From positions 1-64,000 of the forward strand of contig NZ_JAIXIG010000015.1 of assembly GCF_020297365.1 (NCBI RefSeq): a stretch of 64,000 bases of DNA, given 5' to 3'. The notes beneath the pieces are model-generated. The model was given only the letters and a program-made list of their open reading frames with translations. It searched no databases and was not told where the DNA came from. This DNA comes from Curtobacterium oceanosedimentum. GTDB taxonomy: Bacteria; Actinomycetota; Actinomycetes; Actinomycetales; Microbacteriaceae. The position numbers and the translations under genes were made by a program. Positions 61,070-64,000 of this stretch are shown here, piece after piece; positions within the stretch are counted from its first letter, which is position 1, and every line of letters begins with the position of its first letter.

Positions 61070-61657
61070 TCAGGACTGGGCGAAGAAGTTCGCCTCGATG
61101 TCGGACTCTACCTCAGCGGGCTCACCGCTCACTGCGACGTGGGCGGGCGACAGCAGGAAGACCTTGTTCGTGACGCGCTCGATCTTGCCGAACAGGCCGA
61201 GCGACAGCCCCGAGGCGAAGTCGATCATGCGCCGGGCGTCACCCTCGGTCATCTGCGAGAGGTTGATGATGACGGGGATGCCGTCGCGGAAGCTCTCGGC
61301 GATGGACTGGGCGTCCTTGTACTCGCGCGGGTGGACGGTGAGGATCTCGTTCATTTCCTGGACCGGGGTCGCCTTCTGTGCGGTCGTGTGCGAGCGGCGG
61401 AGCGGAGTGACCTGGGCGCCGCGCTGGTGGGTGTGCGTCTTGGGGGTGGCCGGTGCTGCTGCGGGAGCGGCCGCCGCTGCGGGGGCCGGGGCCTCCTGCT
61501 GCTCGGCGGGGGTCGCGTCCGGGGCGGCAGCGGCCGGCTGTCGTGCGGGCGCAGCCTGCTGGCGCGCCGGGGCGGCCTGCTGCTGCTCGTCCTCGTAGTC
61601 GAGTTCCTCATCGGCGAGGCCGAGGTAGACCATCGTCTTCTTCAGCGGGTTGGCCAT
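61070..61657 (-). CDS. sepF: Cell division protein SepF
   Basis: SepF tethers FtsZ to the membrane and aligns protofilaments; it is essential in many actinobacteria that lack FtsA. The 195-residue protein has the membrane-binding N-terminal helix [18 protein letters not shown], an Ala/Pro/Gln linker (about 25-80) and the DUF552 core (about 100-190, [20 protein letters not shown]). It is 42 nt after yggS. Confidence 0.95.
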   Translation of the reverse strand: MANPLKKTMVYLGLADEELDYEDEQQQAAPARQQAAPARQPAAAAPDATPAEQQEAPAPAAAAAPAAAPATPKTHTHQRGAQVTPLRRSHTTAQKATPVQEMNEILTVHPREYKDAQSIAESFRDGIPVIINLSQMTEGDARRMIDFASGLSLGLFGKIERVTNKVFLLSPAHVAVSGEPAEVESDIEANFFAQS

Positions 61658-61699
61658 GGTTCCTCCGGGGTTCGTGCTCGTGGGTGCCCTGCAACGAGG

Positions 61700-62422
61700 C
61701 TAGGGCGCGACCGGCCGGTTTCCCGTGATTGCGGTACCGATCCGCAGGTGTGTCGCGCCCTCGAGGATCGCCTCGGCGTGGTCGCCGCTCATGCCGGCGG
61801 AGATGTCGGTGGCGCCGGGATCGAGCGACACGACGCGCGAGGAGATCGCGCGGAGCCGGGCGAAGGCCGCACGGGGTTCCTCGTCGAGGGGCGCGACGGC
61901 CATCACGCCCCGCAGCCGGATCGTCCCGGTCGCGAGCACCCGTTCCGCCATCGCCTCGACCGCGTCCGGCTGCACGCCCCCGCGGCCCGGGTCGTCGGTC
62001 AGGTTCACCTGCACGAAGCCGTCGATGACCGGCGGCGCCGGTTCGGCCTCGGTCGGAGCGAACGCGTCGACGACGGACTCGCGGTCGAGCGACTGCACGA
62101 CGTGCGCGTACCGACGGGCCTGCCGAGCCTTCTTCGACTGCAACTGCCCGACGAAGTGCCACGTGAGCCCGAGGTCGGCGAGCTCCGCCGCCTTGGCCTG
62201 TGCCTCCTGGTGACGGTTCTCCCCCACGTCGGTGACGCCGAGCGTGGCCAGCTCGCGCACGAGCGCGGCCGGGTGGTACTTCGTCACGACGACGAGCGTC
62301 AGCTCGTCGGGGCTGCGGCCCGCGAGCCGCGCCGCGTCGGCGATGCTGCTCCTGACGGACGCGAGACGCGCCTCCAGTCCGTCGTCTGGTGACGAGGACG
62401 GGAGGCGCGCATCACCTGCCAT
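61700..62422 (-). CDS. YggS-family PLP homeostasis protein
   Basis: This 240-residue single-domain PLP-binding protein (fold-type III barrel) has the Lys-containing VVVTKYHPAALV, the family signature GENRHQEAQ, WHFVGQLQSKK, and GMSGDHAEAI near the C-terminus. YggS/PLPHP proteins buffer PLP and lie next to ftsZ and sepF in many Gram-positives. It begins 7 nt after ftsZ. Its first codons include another partial family C motif (62396-62405). Confidence 0.93.
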   Translation of the reverse strand: MAGDARLPSSSPDDGLEARLASVRSSIADAARLAGRSPDELTLVVVTKYHPAALVRELATLGVTDVGENRHQEAQAKAAELADLGLTWHFVGQLQSKKARQARRYAHVVQSLDRESVVDAFAPTEAEPAPPVIDGFVQVNLTDDPGRGGVQPDAVEAMAERVLATGTIRLRGVMAVAPLDEEPRAAFARLRAISSRVVSLDPGATDISAGMSGDHAEAILEGATHLRIGTAITGNRPVAP

Positions 62423-62429
62423 GGAACGA

Positions 62430-63593
62430 TTACTTCAGGAAGTCGGGGACGTCGAGCTCGTCGTCGTCGTCGAACGCCGGGTCGGCGGCGCGCTGCACCG
62501 GCGGCTGGTGCTCCTGCGATGCCCACGACGGGGTCGACGAGGTCGAGTCCTCGATCGCACCGGTCGACGCGGCGGAGACCGGAGCCGCTGCCTCGGAACC
62601 CGGGTCGACGTAGCTGGAGCGGCGCTCCTTCTGCTGCTGCGCCGGCTCGCCGCCGTCGAAGCCCGCGGCGATGACGGTCACGCGGACCTCGTCGCCGAGG
62701 GTGTCGTCGATGACGGCACCGAAGATGATGTTCGCCTCGGGGTGGACGGCCTCCTGCACCAGGCGGGCGGCGTCGTTGATCTCGAAGATGCCGAGGTTCG
62801 AGCCACCCTGGATCGACAGGAGCACGCCGTGCGCGCCGTCGATCGAGGCCTCGAGCAGCGGCGACGCGACGGCCAGCTCGGCCGCCTTGATCGCGCGGTC
62901 GGCACCACGGGACGAACCGATGCCCATGAGCGCGGAACCGGCGCCCTGCATGACGCTCTTGACGTCGGCGAAGTCGAGGTTGATGAGACCCGGGGTCGTG
63001 ATCAGGTCGGTGATGCCCTGCACACCGGCGAGCAGCACCTGGTCGGCGGTGGCGAACGCCTCGACCATCGAGATGCCGCGGTCGCTGATCTCGAGCAGGC
63101 GGTCGTTCGGCACGACGATGAGCGTGTCGACCTCGTCCTTGAGGCCCGCGACGCCGTTCTCGGCCTGCGACTGGCGACGCTTGCCCTCGAAGCTGAACGG
63201 CTTCGTGACGACACCGATGGTGAGCGCGCCGATGGACTTCGCGATGCGTGCGACGACCGGGGCACCACCCGTGCCGGTCCCGCCACCCTCACCGGCCGTG
63301 ACGAACACCATGTCGGCACCGGCGAGGGCTTCCTCGATCTCCTCGGCGTGGTCCTCGGCGGCACGACGGCCGACCTCGGGGTCCGCGCCGGCACCGAGGC
63401 CGCGCGTGATCTCGCGGCCCACGTCGAGCTTGACGTCGGCGTCGCTGAGCAGCAGGGCCTGGGCGTCGGTGTTGATCGCGATGAACTCCACGCCCCGCAG
63501 GCCGAGTTCGATCATGCGGTTGACGGCGTTCACGCCGCCGCCGCCGACGCCGACGACCTTGATGACGGCGAGGTAGTTGTGGTTCGTGGTCAC
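62430..63593 (-). CDS. ftsZ: Cell division protein FtsZ
   Basis: FtsZ is the tubulin-like GTPase that forms the division ring. The 387-residue protein has [15 protein letters not shown], the tubulin signature [12 protein letters not shown], the T7 loop NLDFAD, and the C-terminal SepF/ZipA-binding tail ELDVPDFLK after a Ser/Ala linker. The GTG at 63593 has GGAGG about 10 nt upstream. ftsQ precedes it. Confidence 0.98.
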   Translation of the reverse strand: MTTNHNYLAVIKVVGVGGGGVNAVNRMIELGLRGVEFIAINTDAQALLLSDADVKLDVGREITRGLGAGADPEVGRRAAEDHAEEIEEALAGADMVFVTAGEGGGTGTGGAPVVARIAKSIGALTIGVVTKPFSFEGKRRQSQAENGVAGLKDEVDTLIVVPNDRLLEISDRGISMVEAFATADQVLLAGVQGITDLITTPGLINLDFADVKSVMQGAGSALMGIGSSRGADRAIKAAELAVASPLLEASIDGAHGVLLSIQGGSNLGIFEINDAARLVQEAVHPEANIIFGAVIDDTLGDEVRVTVIAAGFDGGEPAQQQKERRSSYVDPGSEAAAPVSAASTGAIEDSTSSTPSWASQEHQPPVQRAADPAFDDDDELDVPDFLK

Positions 63594-63739
63594 GTCAGTC
63601 AGGCCTCCGGTCGAACCCTCAACCTCTACTTGAAGTTCAGGGGCAATGCTGGTAGATGTGGTGCTGGCTTCGACGCTACGGGTGCGTTCGGCGCAGTGTC
63701 GCCCCGCCACGCCGCGTGTCGTCGATCAGGTCCGGCAAA

Positions 63740-64000
63740 TCAGTCCTTCGCGCGGATCACGCCGTTGTCCGGCGCGGACACGTCGTACTCGACCACGACG
63801 CCGGGGTTCCGCGCCTCGTGGTCCTGCACCAGTGCCGCGAGCAGCGCGGCCTTGGCCGGCGAGTCGTCCGGACTCCCCCACACCACCGTCGAGCGGTCGC
63901 GCAGGGTCAGGGTCACGTCGTCGGCGGTGGAGCCCGACACGCGGGTCACCTGCGACCGGACGGTCGACGGCAGCGCGAGCACGACCTCGGTCATCGTGCG
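63740..64000 (-). CDS. ftsQ: Cell division protein FtsQ (C-terminal part)
   Basis: The frame is open to the window edge, giving the last 86 residues. It ends with RDRSTVVWGSPDDSPAKAAL and then YDVSAPDNGV, the conserved FtsQ C-terminal beta domain. The position just upstream of ftsZ agrees. The 146-nt gap to ftsZ probably contains an ftsZ promoter, but I see no clear box. Confidence 0.85.
   Translation of the reverse strand, partial: RTMTEVVLALPSTVRSQVTRVSGSTADDVTLTLRDRSTVVWGSPDDSPAKAALLAALVQDHEARNPGVVVEYDVSAPDNGVIRAKD

Overview
The window is a contiguous stretch of a high-GC actinobacterial chromosome. The gene set (LeuA with a C-terminal regulatory domain, Wag31-type DivIVA, SepF, actinobacterial cytochrome oxidase subunit IV, cydABDC, DUF3043 protein) and the gene orders lepA-hemW-hrcA-dnaJ-rsmE-HIT-phoH-ybeY-CNNM-era, rpsT/holA-comEC-comEA-leuS and ftsQ-ftsZ-yggS-sepF-yggT-divIVA-lspA-rluD-dnaE point to the family Microbacteriaceae. 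A Curtobacterium-like organism is my best guess, from style rather than from any search. Almost all genes lie on the minus strand; only seven genes are on the plus strand. No tRNA, rRNA, CRISPR, phage or IS element was seen.

Layout. 1-2962: recO (cut by the window edge) and leuA, which is preceded by a 14-codon leader peptide with three consecutive Leu codons and a pseudoknot-capable RNA. 3359-7687: a NarL-type histidine kinase and response regulator plus a MacB/LolD-like ABC ATPase and FtsX-like permease, with an operator-like palindrome in between. 7653-14850: era, CNNM/CBS protein, ybeY, phoH, HIT, rsmE, dnaJ and hrcA with a CIRCE-like operator. 14891-22453: DUF4870 protein, hemW, HAD hydrolase, DUF1990 protein, small membrane protein, lepA, aminotransferase and rpsT. 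22693-29591: holA, comEC, comEA, leuS. 29642-35443: cydABDC, encoding cytochrome bd oxidase and its assembly transporter. 35712-38996: proV-proW-proW-proX-type osmoprotectant importer. 39209-44630: TetR regulator, App1-domain protein, GH15 trehalase/glucoamylase-like enzyme, zwf. 44814-47885: ctaF, ctaD and ctaC of the aa3 oxidase. 48178-54265: erpA, M20 dipeptidase, DUF3043 protein, pyrD, nrdR, hisD, DUF2200 protein. 54275-64000: dnaE, rluD, lspA, divIVA, yggT, sepF, yggS, ftsZ and the end of ftsQ.

Functionally the window is mostly core metabolism, translation, respiration and division. The unusual material is in the spacers. Three families of long palindromes (called A, B and C here) recur, concentrated at convergent gene ends. 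There is a 35-bp tandem array before rpsT, a perfect 27-bp duplication carrying operator-like dyads before zwf, and about sixteen genes whose start codon lies 6-8 nt after a TANNNT-like -10 box, which implies many leaderless mRNAs. I found no convincing undescribed multi-gene system; the repeat families and the regulatory RNA or DNA sites are the best leads.
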